A DNA stretch of 64,000 bases. Source: Xanthobacteraceae bacterium (lineage in GTDB: Bacteria; Pseudomonadota; Alphaproteobacteria; Rhizobiales; Xanthobacteraceae). The DNA lies in contig JAIESR010000064.1 of assembly GCA_019745775.1 (NCBI GenBank), positions 47,049-111,048 on the forward strand. The letters run 5' to 3'. Of the stretch, positions 45,559 through 54,115 are shown piece by piece (position 1 is the stretch's first letter; each line of letters opens with the position of its first letter). A program made the position numbers and the translations under genes. A model generated the notes under the pieces. The model had not been told where the DNA came from. It saw only the letters and a list, made by a program, of their open reading frames with translations, and searched no databases.

Positions 45559-45578
45559 CGTTGCTGCCAGCGTACGCC
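45559..45578. promoter_or_regulatory. 20-nt box shared with 41230-41249
   Basis: Second copy of the box: CGTTGCTGCCAGCGTACGCC, one mismatch from the propeller copy, 27-46 bp upstream of the ATPase start. Relative to the two genes the boxes have opposite orientations, as expected for a palindromic core (GCGTACGC). Confidence 0.45.
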
Positions 45579-45604
45579 GGAACAACCGGCGGGGCAGGAT
45601 TGCG

Positions 45605-46363
<759 letters not shown>

Positions 46364-46372
46364 TTAGGCGTG

Positions 46373-46466
46373 CTCTCTCCACCGCTCATTCCCGCGCAAG
46401 CGGGAATCCAGAATCTTGCTTTGTAGCCTTGGGTCCCCGCTTTCGCGGGGACGAGCGGAGAGAGAA
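46373..46466. repeat. Palindromic repeat, copy 2 (inverted)
   Basis: ATTCCCGC-GCAA-GCGGGAAT (46388-46407) and GTCCCCGC-TTTC-GCGGGGAC (46433-46452) with flanking CCGCTC / GAGCGG. It is the reverse complement of the element at 36795-36882 in layout and most of its sequence. It separates the ABC ATPase from the convergent cytochrome c gene. Confidence 0.75.
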
Positions 46467-46793
46467 CTATTTCTCGTGCGCGTTGTCGCGGATGTAGTGC
46501 CAAAGCTGGTCGATCTCGTCGCTCGACAGCACGCCCTGCCACGGCGGCATCTGCCCCTTCCCTTTCAGCACCGAATTCTCGAACCGCGGCCGCGCATCGG
46601 CTGGAAGCTTGCGTAGGTCGAAAGTCTGGCCTGAGCTCACCAGGTTGTCGCCGTGACAGGTGGCGCAATAGGTGTTGTAGACGGTCTCCCCGGCGGCGAT
46701 CTTGGCGTTGTCCTCCGCCACCGATCGTTGCGCCCCCATCACGCTCGCCGCGATGATCACGAAGGCAGCAACGCGCAACATGCGATCGAGCAT
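46467..46793 (-). CDS. Small periplasmic cytochrome c (partner of ADH2)
   Basis: A 108-aa monohaem cytochrome with signal peptide (VAAFVIIAASVMGAQRSVA), haem site CATCH and axial-Met candidate in GQMPPWQG. It lies 76 bp after ADH2. It is closely related to the cytochrome at 50658-50972 (shared FDLR, RF-NSV-GK-MPPW, EID-LW-Y). AGGAAGAGGC precedes its ATG. It should carry electrons from ADH2 to the respiratory chain. Confidence 0.9.
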   Translation of the reverse strand: MLDRMLRVAAFVIIAASVMGAQRSVAEDNAKIAAGETVYNTYCATCHGDNLVSSGQTFDLRKLPADARPRFENSVLKGKGQMPPWQGVLSSDEIDQLWHYIRDNAHEK

Positions 46794-46869
46794 GCCTCTT
46801 CCTTGTTATTGAGATCTGCAACGCCGGGCGAAACGGGAGGCCGCACGCGACCTCCCGAAGGGCTCCGTC

Positions 46870-48570
46870 CTACTTGTCGAACAGCGCGAAGGTCCACAGC
46901 GAAGCGCCGGCCGGGACATTCACCAGGTTCGGATCGCCCGAGCGCAGCGCATAGACGCCGCCGATGCCGCTCATGATGGTGACGTATTGCTTGCCGTTGC
47001 GCTCCCAGGTCACCGGCTGGCCGACGATGCCGGACGGCGTCTGGAAGCTCCAGAGCACCTTGCCGGTGTCGGCGTCCACCGCCTGGAACTCGCCGGTCAT
47101 GGTGCCGGTGAACACGAGGTTGCTTGCCGTGACCAGGGTCGACGAATAGTTCGGGCTCTTGTACGGCGCCTCCCATTTCGACTTGCCGGTCATCGGGTCG
47201 ACGGCCTTGAGGTAGCCGCGCACGTTCGGATCATCGAGCACCACCGTGCGCCGCACGCTCGGCGTGCCGGACGGCTTTCCGGGCGACAGCTTCGGCGGCT
47301 CCGGCGCCTCGTAGGTCATGCCGATGTTGAGCGTGTTGATGTAGAGCAGCCCGGTCTGCGGGCTGAACGACATGTGCTGCCAGTTGGTGACGCCCGACAC
47401 CGACGGCCACACCTCGACCTTCTTGCCCGCGAGCGCGTCGCGGTAGACCTGATTGTGCTTCGGGCGCCCGGTCGCCATGTCGACGCCGTCGGCCCAGTTG
47501 ACCTTGCCGAAGGCATTCGCCGCCAGAAGCTTGCCGTCCCGGGCGTCGAGCACATAAAGGAAGCCGCCGCGGTTGGCCTGGATCACGACCTTGCGCGGCT
47601 TGCCCTGCACCGGGATGGTCGCGATCACCGGCGTGTGCACGCCGTCATAGTCGAACGGATCGGCCGGCGTGGTCTGGTAGACCCACACGCGCTCGCCGGT
47701 CTTCGGCCTGATCGCGACGATCGCGTTGGTCCAGAGATTGTCGCCGGCGCGGGCGCGCGGATTCCACGGCGACGGATTGCCGGTGCCCCAATAGACGAGA
47801 TCGAGCTCCGGATCGTAGCTGCCGGTCACCCAGCTCGAGCCGCCGCCGGTGAGGTAGGACTCCCCTTCCCAGGTCTCCGACCCGGGCTCACCCTTGGCCG
47901 GAATATTGTAGTGCCGCCAGAGATGCTTGCCGGTTTCGGCGTCGTAGCCTTCGAGGAAGCCGCGATGGCTGAACTCGGCGCCGGCGACGCCGGCAATCAC
48001 CACGCCATTGACGACGAGCGGCGCGCCGGTCATCGCATAGCCGTTTTCCGTGGAGGTCGGCGCCGGCGATTTCGTCCGCCACACTTCCTTGCCGGTCTTG
48101 GCGTCGAGCGCCACCAGCTGGTTGTCGAGCAGCGCGCGGATGATCTTGCCGTTGTAGATCGCGGCGCCGCGATTGACGACGCCGCAGCAGACCACCCGCA
48201 GGGTCTCCGGCGGGTATTCGTGATTGGCGCGCCAGACCTGCCGCCCGGTCAGCGCGTCGACCGCCATGGTCGCGTTATGTGCGGTCGTATAGATGACGCC
48301 GTCCTTGACCACCGGGAAAGCCTCGGCGCCTCGGTTGTCGGTGATCGAATAGGCCCAGACCGGGACCATCTTCGCGACGTTGTCCTTGGTGATCTGGGTC
48401 AGCGGGCTGAAGCGCTGGCCGGCATAGCCCATGCCGTAGACCAGCACGTCGCCCGGCGTGAGGTGATCGTTCTTGAGGTCGTCCGCCGTCTGCGCGAACG
48501 CGGTAACGGAAAATCCGGCCGCCAATACCATCGCGGCCGCCAATGATGCTCCTTGCCTTGCTCGGATCAT
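46870..48570 (-). CDS. PQQ-dependent alcohol dehydrogenase, lanthanide type (ADH2)
   Basis: A 566-aa quinoprotein: signal peptide (GASLAAAMVLAAGFSVTAFAQ), VLVYGMGYAGQRFSPLTQI, vicinal cysteines in RVVCCGVVNRGAAIY, and catalytic Asp307 with Asp309 (PFDYDGV), the lanthanide-type pair. The start at 48570 follows GGGAGGTTCC; the longest frame adds nine codons. It is the paralogue of ADH3 next door, in head-to-head orientation, each with its own cytochrome. Substrate not known. Confidence 0.92.
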   Translation of the reverse strand: MIRARQGASLAAAMVLAAGFSVTAFAQTADDLKNDHLTPGDVLVYGMGYAGQRFSPLTQITKDNVAKMVPVWAYSITDNRGAEAFPVVKDGVIYTTAHNATMAVDALTGRQVWRANHEYPPETLRVVCCGVVNRGAAIYNGKIIRALLDNQLVALDAKTGKEVWRTKSPAPTSTENGYAMTGAPLVVNGVVIAGVAGAEFSHRGFLEGYDAETGKHLWRHYNIPAKGEPGSETWEGESYLTGGGSSWVTGSYDPELDLVYWGTGNPSPWNPRARAGDNLWTNAIVAIRPKTGERVWVYQTTPADPFDYDGVHTPVIATIPVQGKPRKVVIQANRGGFLYVLDARDGKLLAANAFGKVNWADGVDMATGRPKHNQVYRDALAGKKVEVWPSVSGVTNWQHMSFSPQTGLLYINTLNIGMTYEAPEPPKLSPGKPSGTPSVRRTVVLDDPNVRGYLKAVDPMTGKSKWEAPYKSPNYSSTLVTASNLVFTGTMTGEFQAVDADTGKVLWSFQTPSGIVGQPVTWERNGKQYVTIMSGIGGVYALRSGDPNLVNVPAGASLWTFALFDK

Positions 48571-48892
48571 GGTGGAACCTCCCTGTTTATGCCGCAACTA
48601 TCGCAGCGGCATTGCCGGCCGCTGTTCGTGCGCGTGGTTTTTTGAAACGTCGAGACGCCGCACTCCGGATGCCTGTCCCGGTCGAATGATCGCGCGTGTT
48701 GCGACGGCTTGTAAAGTGGGGTTTGCGGGCGGCCGCCCGCTGCCGCGCGAGGCTCGTATGCGGCAATCGCGGCCGCGTGGGGATGGCAAAATGAACGGGA
48801 CCACTCGACGCGCGCGGCAGATGCGCTAGTCTCTCCTCTCGGAATTTCAGAGCAGGCCGGGCTACCGGCCGCGGACGTCAGGGAGGACGCCA
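48571..48892. promoter_or_regulatory. Divergent promoter region between ADH2 and ADH3
   Basis: A 322-bp region between two head-to-head dehydrogenase genes. It contains a perfect 16-bp palindrome, GCGGGCGGCCGCCCGC (48725-48740), almost in the middle, and a T-rich GTGGTTTTTTGAAACG stretch. Both starts have GGGAGG-type ribosome sites. The central palindrome may be a common operator; no cognate regulator is found nearby. Confidence 0.5.
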
Positions 48893-50560
48893 ATGAAAGC
48901 CATCTCGGTTGCAGCGATGCTGCTCGCCACTTCCGCGGCATCAGCGCAGACGACCCAGGAGCTCAACAGCGACGGCAGGAACACCGACAACATTCTCACC
49001 TACGGCATGGGCTACCACCAGCAACGCTACAGCCGTCTCAACCAGATCAACAAGAACACGGTGAAGCGGCTGGTGCCGGTCTGGAGCCTCAGCCTCGACA
49101 ACCAGTGGGGCGAGCAGGCGCAGCCGATCATCTACAACGGCGTGATGTACGTGACCAACGCGCGTCACACGGTCGCGATCGACGTCGTCACCGGCAAGCA
49201 GATCTGGCGCCACACGCTCGACTGGCCCCCCGAGACGCCGCGGGTCGTGTGCTGCGGCGTGTCCAACAAGGGCGCCGCGATCTACGACGGCAAGATATTC
49301 CGCACCACCCTCGACGCGCATGTGATCGCGCTCGACGCCAAGACCGGCAAGGAGGTGTGGAAGGTCAAGGTCGACGAATGGAAGGACGGCTTCTCGATGA
49401 CGATGGCGCCGCTCGTCGCCAACGGCGTGCTGATCACCGGCATGTCGGGCGCCGAGTTCGGCATCCGCGGCTATATCGACGGCTACGACCCGCAGACCGG
49501 CAAGCGGCTGTGGCGCACCTACACCATCCCGGCGCGCGGCGAGAAGCACAACGACACCTGGCCGCAGGACAACGACGCCTGGAAGGTCGGCGGCGGATCG
49601 AGCTGGATCACCGGCTCCTACGATCCCGAGCTCGACCTCACCTATTGGGGCACCGGCAACCCGGCGCCGTGGGCGTCGCAGAGCCGCAAGGGCGACAATC
49701 TCTATACGTCGTCGGTGATCGCAATGCGGCCGCGCACCGGCGAGATCGTCTGGCACTATCAGTTCACGCCGAACGATCCCTACGACTTCGATGCCAACTG
49801 GGAAATGATCAATGCCGACATCGACGTGAACGGCCAGCGGCGCAAGGTGATCATGCAGCTGAACCGCAACGGGTTTCTCTACGTGATCGACCGCACCAAC
49901 GGCAAACTGATCTCGGCGAAGCCGTTCGAGAAGGTCAACTGGGCGACCCATATCGACCTGGAGACCGGGCGCCCGGTCGAGACCGACGTGGGTACGCGCG
50001 TGCGCAACATGGAGACGGTCGAGATGTGGCCGTCGACGCGCGGCGGCAAGAACTGGCCGCACGCGGCATTCAACCCGGAGACCGGGCTGCTCTACGCCAA
50101 CACCATGCACCGTGGCGGCATCTACCGGCACATCGAGACCAAGCCGCACGTGACCGGACAGCGCTACCAGTTCATCGAGAACAAGCCGGCGCCGATCGCC
50201 GAGGGCGCGGCGATCGCGCATGTCGACGCGATCGAGCCGCTCACCGGCAAGCAGCGCTGGCGTGCGCCGCTCCACGACCATCCGCACTGGTCGGCGATGC
50301 TCGCCACCGCCGGCGGGCTCCTGTTCACCGGCAAGATGACCGGCGAGTTCATCGCCATGGACATGGACACGGGCAAGACCGTCTGGCAGTTCCAGACCGG
50401 GTCGGGCGTCAACGCCCAGCCGGTGACGTTCACCCGCGACGGCAAGCAATACGTCACTATCCTGTCCGGCGTCGGCGGGCTGTGGTGGAACGCGGCGCGC
50501 CAGCAGCTGCGCAACGTGCCGCAGGGCGGATCGGTCTGGACCTTCGCCCTGATCGACTGA
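48893..50560 (+). CDS. PQQ-dependent alcohol dehydrogenase, lanthanide type (ADH3)
   Basis: A 555-aa quinoprotein with signal peptide (ISVAAMLLATSAASAQ), ILTYGMGYHQQRYSRLNQI, vicinal cysteines in RVVCCGVSNKGAAIYDG and catalytic Asp298 plus Asp300 (PYDFDAN), again the lanthanide-type pair. It shares long stretches with ADH2, such as VVCCGV-NKG-AIY-GKI and ALDAKTGKEVW. A clear SD (AGGGAGGACGCC) precedes the ATG. No haem domain; a cytochrome gene follows. Confidence 0.92.
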   Translation: MKAISVAAMLLATSAASAQTTQELNSDGRNTDNILTYGMGYHQQRYSRLNQINKNTVKRLVPVWSLSLDNQWGEQAQPIIYNGVMYVTNARHTVAIDVVTGKQIWRHTLDWPPETPRVVCCGVSNKGAAIYDGKIFRTTLDAHVIALDAKTGKEVWKVKVDEWKDGFSMTMAPLVANGVLITGMSGAEFGIRGYIDGYDPQTGKRLWRTYTIPARGEKHNDTWPQDNDAWKVGGGSSWITGSYDPELDLTYWGTGNPAPWASQSRKGDNLYTSSVIAMRPRTGEIVWHYQFTPNDPYDFDANWEMINADIDVNGQRRKVIMQLNRNGFLYVIDRTNGKLISAKPFEKVNWATHIDLETGRPVETDVGTRVRNMETVEMWPSTRGGKNWPHAAFNPETGLLYANTMHRGGIYRHIETKPHVTGQRYQFIENKPAPIAEGAAIAHVDAIEPLTGKQRWRAPLHDHPHWSAMLATAGGLLFTGKMTGEFIAMDMDTGKTVWQFQTGSGVNAQPVTFTRDGKQYVTILSGVGGLWWNAARQQLRNVPQGGSVWTFALID

Positions 50561-50657
50561 TATCGGACTGACGCGTCATATGGCTGGCTGGCCGGCCAGG
50601 GGTTTCTCCTCGTGCCGGCCAGCCGCTTCTTCGGAATCGACGAGAGTTCCTCCCGGT

Positions 50658-50972
50658 ATGTCCCGACTGACCTTGCCCGCCGCCGGCGCGGCGATCGCGA
50701 TCGTGGCCACCGCCGCCGCGCAGGACGGAAAATTCCCGCCCGAGCAGGTGCGCCAGGGCGCCGCGGTCTATGCGCAGCATTGCTCGCCCTGCCACGGCCC
50801 GCGCCTCTACGGCGAGGAAAGCGCCTTTGATCTGCGCACCTTTCCGCGCGGCGAGCGTGCGCGTTTCGTCAACTCGGTGACGCGCGGCAAGAACGCGATG
50901 CCGCCCTGGGACGGGCTGCTCAAGGCCGAGGAGATCGACGCGTTGTGGGCGTATGTCAGTGTCGGCGAGTAG
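50658..50972 (+). CDS. Small periplasmic cytochrome c (partner of ADH3)
   Basis: A 104-aa monohaem cytochrome: signal peptide (TLPAAGAAIAIVATAAAQ), CSPCH haem site, axial-Met candidate in NAMPPWDG. Homologous to the cytochrome beside ADH2. The ATG at 50658 is chosen because it opens the signal peptide; the longer frame adds 26 residues with no signal logic. It ends 21 bp from the convergent Bug gene. Confidence 0.9.
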   Translation: MSRLTLPAAGAAIAIVATAAAQDGKFPPEQVRQGAAVYAQHCSPCHGPRLYGEESAFDLRTFPRGERARFVNSVTRGKNAMPPWDGLLKAEEIDALWAYVSVGE

Positions 50973-50993
50973 TTATTTTGTCCAAGCGTATGC

Positions 50994-51959
50994 TCACTCG
51001 ATCTTGATGCCGACGGCTTTGATCACCTCGCTGCGCGTCTGCGCCTGCGAACGCACGAAAGCCGCGAACTCCTCCGGGCTCTGGCTGCCGGACGGCTGGA
51101 TGCCGACCTTGGTCAGCCGCTCGCGCACGTCCGGCATGTCCAGTATCTTGTTGATCGCCGCGTGCAGCCGCGTCACGATCTCCTTCGGCGTGCCGGCGGG
51201 CACGACCACGCTCTGCCAGATGCCCATGTCGAAACCGGGGAAGGTCTCGGAGATGGTCGGGATCTCGGGCGCGAGCTCGAGCCGCTTCTGGCCGGTGAGC
51301 GCGATGATCTTGATCTTCTTCTCGCGATAGAGCGGCAGCGAGACGTTCACGCTTTCGTGCCCGATTGGGATGTCGCCGGCGAGCATGCTGGTGATCTGGG
51401 TGGTGCCGCCGCGATAGGGGATCATCGTCAGCTTGATGCCGGCGCGCATGTTGAGAAGCCCGATCGCGACCTGCGAGGTCGGCGTGCTGACGCCGATCTG
51501 CAGCGTGCCGGGCTTCGCCTTTTCGAGCGCGACGATGTCCTTGATCGTCTCGACCGGCGTAGTGATCGCCGCCGTGATCGCGGAGGGCACCGCCGCGACC
51601 AGCGTGACCGGCTCGAAATCCTTGAACGGATCGTAGGGCAGCTTGGCGTAGAGGAACGGGTTCATCACCAGCGTGCCGTCGATCGCGAGCAGAAGCGTGT
51701 AGCCGTCGGGCTTGGCACGGGCGACCGCTTGCGCCCCGACGATGGTGTTGGCGCCGGAGCGGTTGTCGACGACAACCTGCTGGCCGAACTCCTCGGAAAG
51801 CTTCTGCCCGATGATGCGGCCGAGCACGTCGGCCGGCCCGCCGGGGGCAAATGGCACAATGAGCGTGATGGTGCGGTTCGGGTACGGCTGCGCGGCCGCA
51901 AGCGAGACCGACGCCAGGATGGCGAGCGCGGCGGCGATGAATTTGACGGTGCTCCGCAC
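50994..51959 (-). CDS. Bug-family solute receptor
   Basis: A 321-aa receptor starting at GTG 51959 with GGGAGGAT ahead. Signal peptide FIAAALAILASVSLAAAQ; Bug motifs YPNRTITLIVPFAPGGPADVLGR, VVVDNRSGANTIVGAQAVA and PDGYTLLLAIDGT. Together with the racemase-superfamily enzyme and CoxLMS-like hydroxylase upstream on the same strand it suggests uptake of a carboxylic acid that is then hydroxylated. Confidence 0.9.
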   Translation of the reverse strand: MRSTVKFIAAALAILASVSLAAAQPYPNRTITLIVPFAPGGPADVLGRIIGQKLSEEFGQQVVVDNRSGANTIVGAQAVARAKPDGYTLLLAIDGTLVMNPFLYAKLPYDPFKDFEPVTLVAAVPSAITAAITTPVETIKDIVALEKAKPGTLQIGVSTPTSQVAIGLLNMRAGIKLTMIPYRGGTTQITSMLAGDIPIGHESVNVSLPLYREKKIKIIALTGQKRLELAPEIPTISETFPGFDMGIWQSVVVPAGTPKEIVTRLHAAINKILDMPDVRERLTKVGIQPSGSQSPEEFAAFVRSQAQTRSEVIKAVGIKIE

Positions 51960-51974
51960 GGCAATCCTCCCTGC

Positions 51975-52736
51975 TCACACGTGTTGCATCAGCCGTCCGA
52001 GCTGCGGCATCGCCGGCGGCGGGGCGAGCGCGGCGCCGAGCTTGCGCAGGCAGCCCCAGAGCACCGCCTGGTTCGAATTGACCACGGGCTTGCCGAGTTT
52101 CGCTTCGATGCCGGCGATGGCGTCGATCTGCGTGGTGTTGGTGCAGGACAGGAAAAAGCCGTCGACGTCGGGCCCGTCGTTCTCCTGCGCGAGCGTTGTC
52201 CATTCCGCGGGGGTGACGCTGCCGAAGTCGAGCGGCGCGAGCTTCATCGCCACGTCCCGCACCACCGTGACGCCCGACGCGTCGAGATAGTCGATGATCG
52301 GCTTGTTGCTCATATAGGGCGTCAGCAGCGCGACGCGCTTCAAGCCGAGCACCTGCAAGGCTTCGAGCACCAGCCGGCTGGTGGCGACCGCGTCGATGCC
52401 GGTGGCGTCGCGCACGATGTCGAGGATCTTGCCCTCGCCCCGCGGCCCCTGCGACATCGAGGTGTCGGTGCAGTGGAACACGATCAGGTCGGGCGCGCAG
52501 TCGGACAGAAGCTGCGCCGAGGTCGCGATCTCGGGAGCCATCTCCGGCAGCGGCCGCTTCCACGGCCCCGCCACGCGCGCCCGCGCCACATGGATGCCGA
52601 GTCCCTTGGGCGCGAACCGGTTGAACTGCGGCTCGCTGAAGGTGTTGACCGACGGAATGATCAGTCCGACGCGTGCGCGCGGCAACGCATGGGTGGAAGT
52701 GTCGGCTTGGGCCTCGACGGCGGTGACGACGTTCAT
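51975..52736 (-). CDS. Asp/Glu racemase superfamily enzyme (maleate isomerase / arylmalonate decarboxylase-like)
   Basis: A 253-aa protein with the two-cysteine layout of the superfamily: Cys in LIVFHCTDTSMSQG (first half) and Cys in FFLSCTNTTQID (second half), and VGLIIPSVNTFSEPQFNR at the N-terminus. This pattern fits maleate cis-trans isomerase or arylmalonate decarboxylase-like enzymes rather than a true amino-acid racemase. The start at 52736 (MNVVTAVEAQ) is preferred over an ATG 14 codons upstream. Starts 63 bp after the CoxS-like gene, in the same operon. Exact reaction unknown. Confidence 0.82.
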   Translation of the reverse strand: MNVVTAVEAQADTSTHALPRARVGLIIPSVNTFSEPQFNRFAPKGLGIHVARARVAGPWKRPLPEMAPEIATSAQLLSDCAPDLIVFHCTDTSMSQGPRGEGKILDIVRDATGIDAVATSRLVLEALQVLGLKRVALLTPYMSNKPIIDYLDASGVTVVRDVAMKLAPLDFGSVTPAEWTTLAQENDGPDVDGFFLSCTNTTQIDAIAGIEAKLGKPVVNSNQAVLWGCLRKLGAALAPPPAMPQLGRLMQHV

Positions 52737-52799
52737 GGCGCGGCCTTCTCGCTCGATAGAGGCCGATCCTAACGCCAATTGAGCGGCAAGTCTTGTTGG

Positions 52800-53282
52800 C
52801 TACGCCTTCGCGGGCGCCTTCCCGGCCAGCTCCTGCCCGGCGGAAACGATCGATTTCACGATGCCGGAGTAACCGGTGCAGCGGCAGATCTGGCCGCTCA
52901 GTTCATAGCGGACGGTGTCGGCGTCGCAGCCGGGCTTGCGCGCGAGGATGTCGCGCGCCATCAGCAGCATGCCGGGCGTGCAGAAGCCGCATTGCAGGCC
53001 GTGGCACTCGTGGAAGTGCTTGCGGATCACCTCCATGGCCGGGTGATTGCGGAAGCCTTCCAGCGTCTCGACCGTGCGGCCGTCGCACATCACGGCGAGC
53101 ATCAGACAGGCGCGCGTGACCTCGCCGTCCAGCACCACGGTGCAGGCGCCGCACGCACCATGCTCGCAGCCGAGATGGGTTGCCGTCAGGCCGCAACGGT
53201 CGCGCACGAAGTCGGCGAGCGTCTCGCGCGGCTCGACGTCGTGGGTGACCTTGCTGCCGTTGAGCGTCAGCGTGATCTTCAT
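52800..53282 (-). CDS. CoxS-like [2Fe-2S] subunit of molybdenum hydroxylase A
   Basis: A 160-aa two-cluster iron-sulfur subunit. The plant-type cluster ligands are in GCEHGACGACTVVLDG; the second cluster is in CGFCTPGML and CRCTGYSGI. It passes electrons from the molybdenum centre to the FAD subunit. It overlaps the CoxM-like gene by 4 bp (ATGA). Confidence 0.95.
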   Translation of the reverse strand: MKITLTLNGSKVTHDVEPRETLADFVRDRCGLTATHLGCEHGACGACTVVLDGEVTRACLMLAVMCDGRTVETLEGFRNHPAMEVIRKHFHECHGLQCGFCTPGMLLMARDILARKPGCDADTVRYELSGQICRCTGYSGIVKSIVSAGQELAGKAPAKA

Positions 53283-54115
53283 GACGTCGCCTGCATCTCT
53301 CTGGCCGCCCGTAGCACCGTCGCGGTGTGCAGCCGCTGCTCATAGGCGTCGGCGCCCGGCAGGTCCGCCTTGAGATCGGCGGCGATCGCCGTCCGCAGCG
53401 TGTCGTCGGACATCGCACCGTTGCCGAGCGCGCGTGCCGCATTGGCGAGGGCGATCGGGCGCGGCCCCGCGGCCGAGAGCACAGCCGTGATCGGCCCGCC
53501 CTTCCCCGGTGCCACGACGATCGCGATCGAATTGGCGAAGGCGCCGCTCTTGCGCACGACCTTGGCAAAGCCCCAGCACAGCGGCGAGGTAGGACGCGGC
53601 ACGTCAAAGCCGATAACGATTTCACCGCTCGCGAGCGTGGTCTCATAGAGACCCTTCACGAAGTCCACGACCGGCTGCTGGCGCGTACCGCCCGGACCCG
53701 CAATGTGCACGGTCGCGCCCAACGCCATGAGGCAACCCGGCCAGTCGGCGGCCGGATCGGCGAGCGCGACGCTGCCGCCGATGGTGCCGTGATTGCGCAC
53801 CGCGCGATAGGAGATGGTGCTCGCGACGCGCCGCATCAGGCCATTGAAGGGATCAGGGATCTTGCCGTCCTCGATCGCGGCATGGGTGGTGAGCGCGCCG
53901 ATGTGCAGGGCTTGCGGCGTTTCGCGCACGGCCTTCAATTCATCGAGACGGCTCACGTCGACCAGCAGGTCGGCCTGCGCCGCGCGCAGGCTGAGCATCG
54001 GGATCAGCGACTGGCCGCCGGCGATCGCCGCGGTCGTCACGCCGTCCTGCGCCAGCAGCGCGCTCGCCTCGGCAACGCTCTCCGGCCGCACGTAATCGAA
54101 GGGCGCCGACTTCAT
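53279..54115 (-). CDS. CoxM-like FAD subunit of molybdenum hydroxylase A
   Basis: A 278-aa FAD-binding subunit starting MKSAPFDYVRPESVAEASALL. FAD motifs are AGGQSLIPMLSLR and TIGGSVALADPAADWP. It has ATGA overlaps with both neighbours, so L-M-S are made from one coupled message. The longer frame reading upstream into the large subunit gene is an artefact. Confidence 0.93.
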   Translation of the reverse strand: MKSAPFDYVRPESVAEASALLAQDGVTTAAIAGGQSLIPMLSLRAAQADLLVDVSRLDELKAVRETPQALHIGALTTHAAIEDGKIPDPFNGLMRRVASTISYRAVRNHGTIGGSVALADPAADWPGCLMALGATVHIAGPGGTRQQPVVDFVKGLYETTLASGEIVIGFDVPRPTSPLCWGFAKVVRKSGAFANSIAIVVAPGKGGPITAVLSAAGPRPIALANAARALGNGAMSDDTLRTAIAADLKADLPGADAYEQRLHTATVLRAAREMQATS

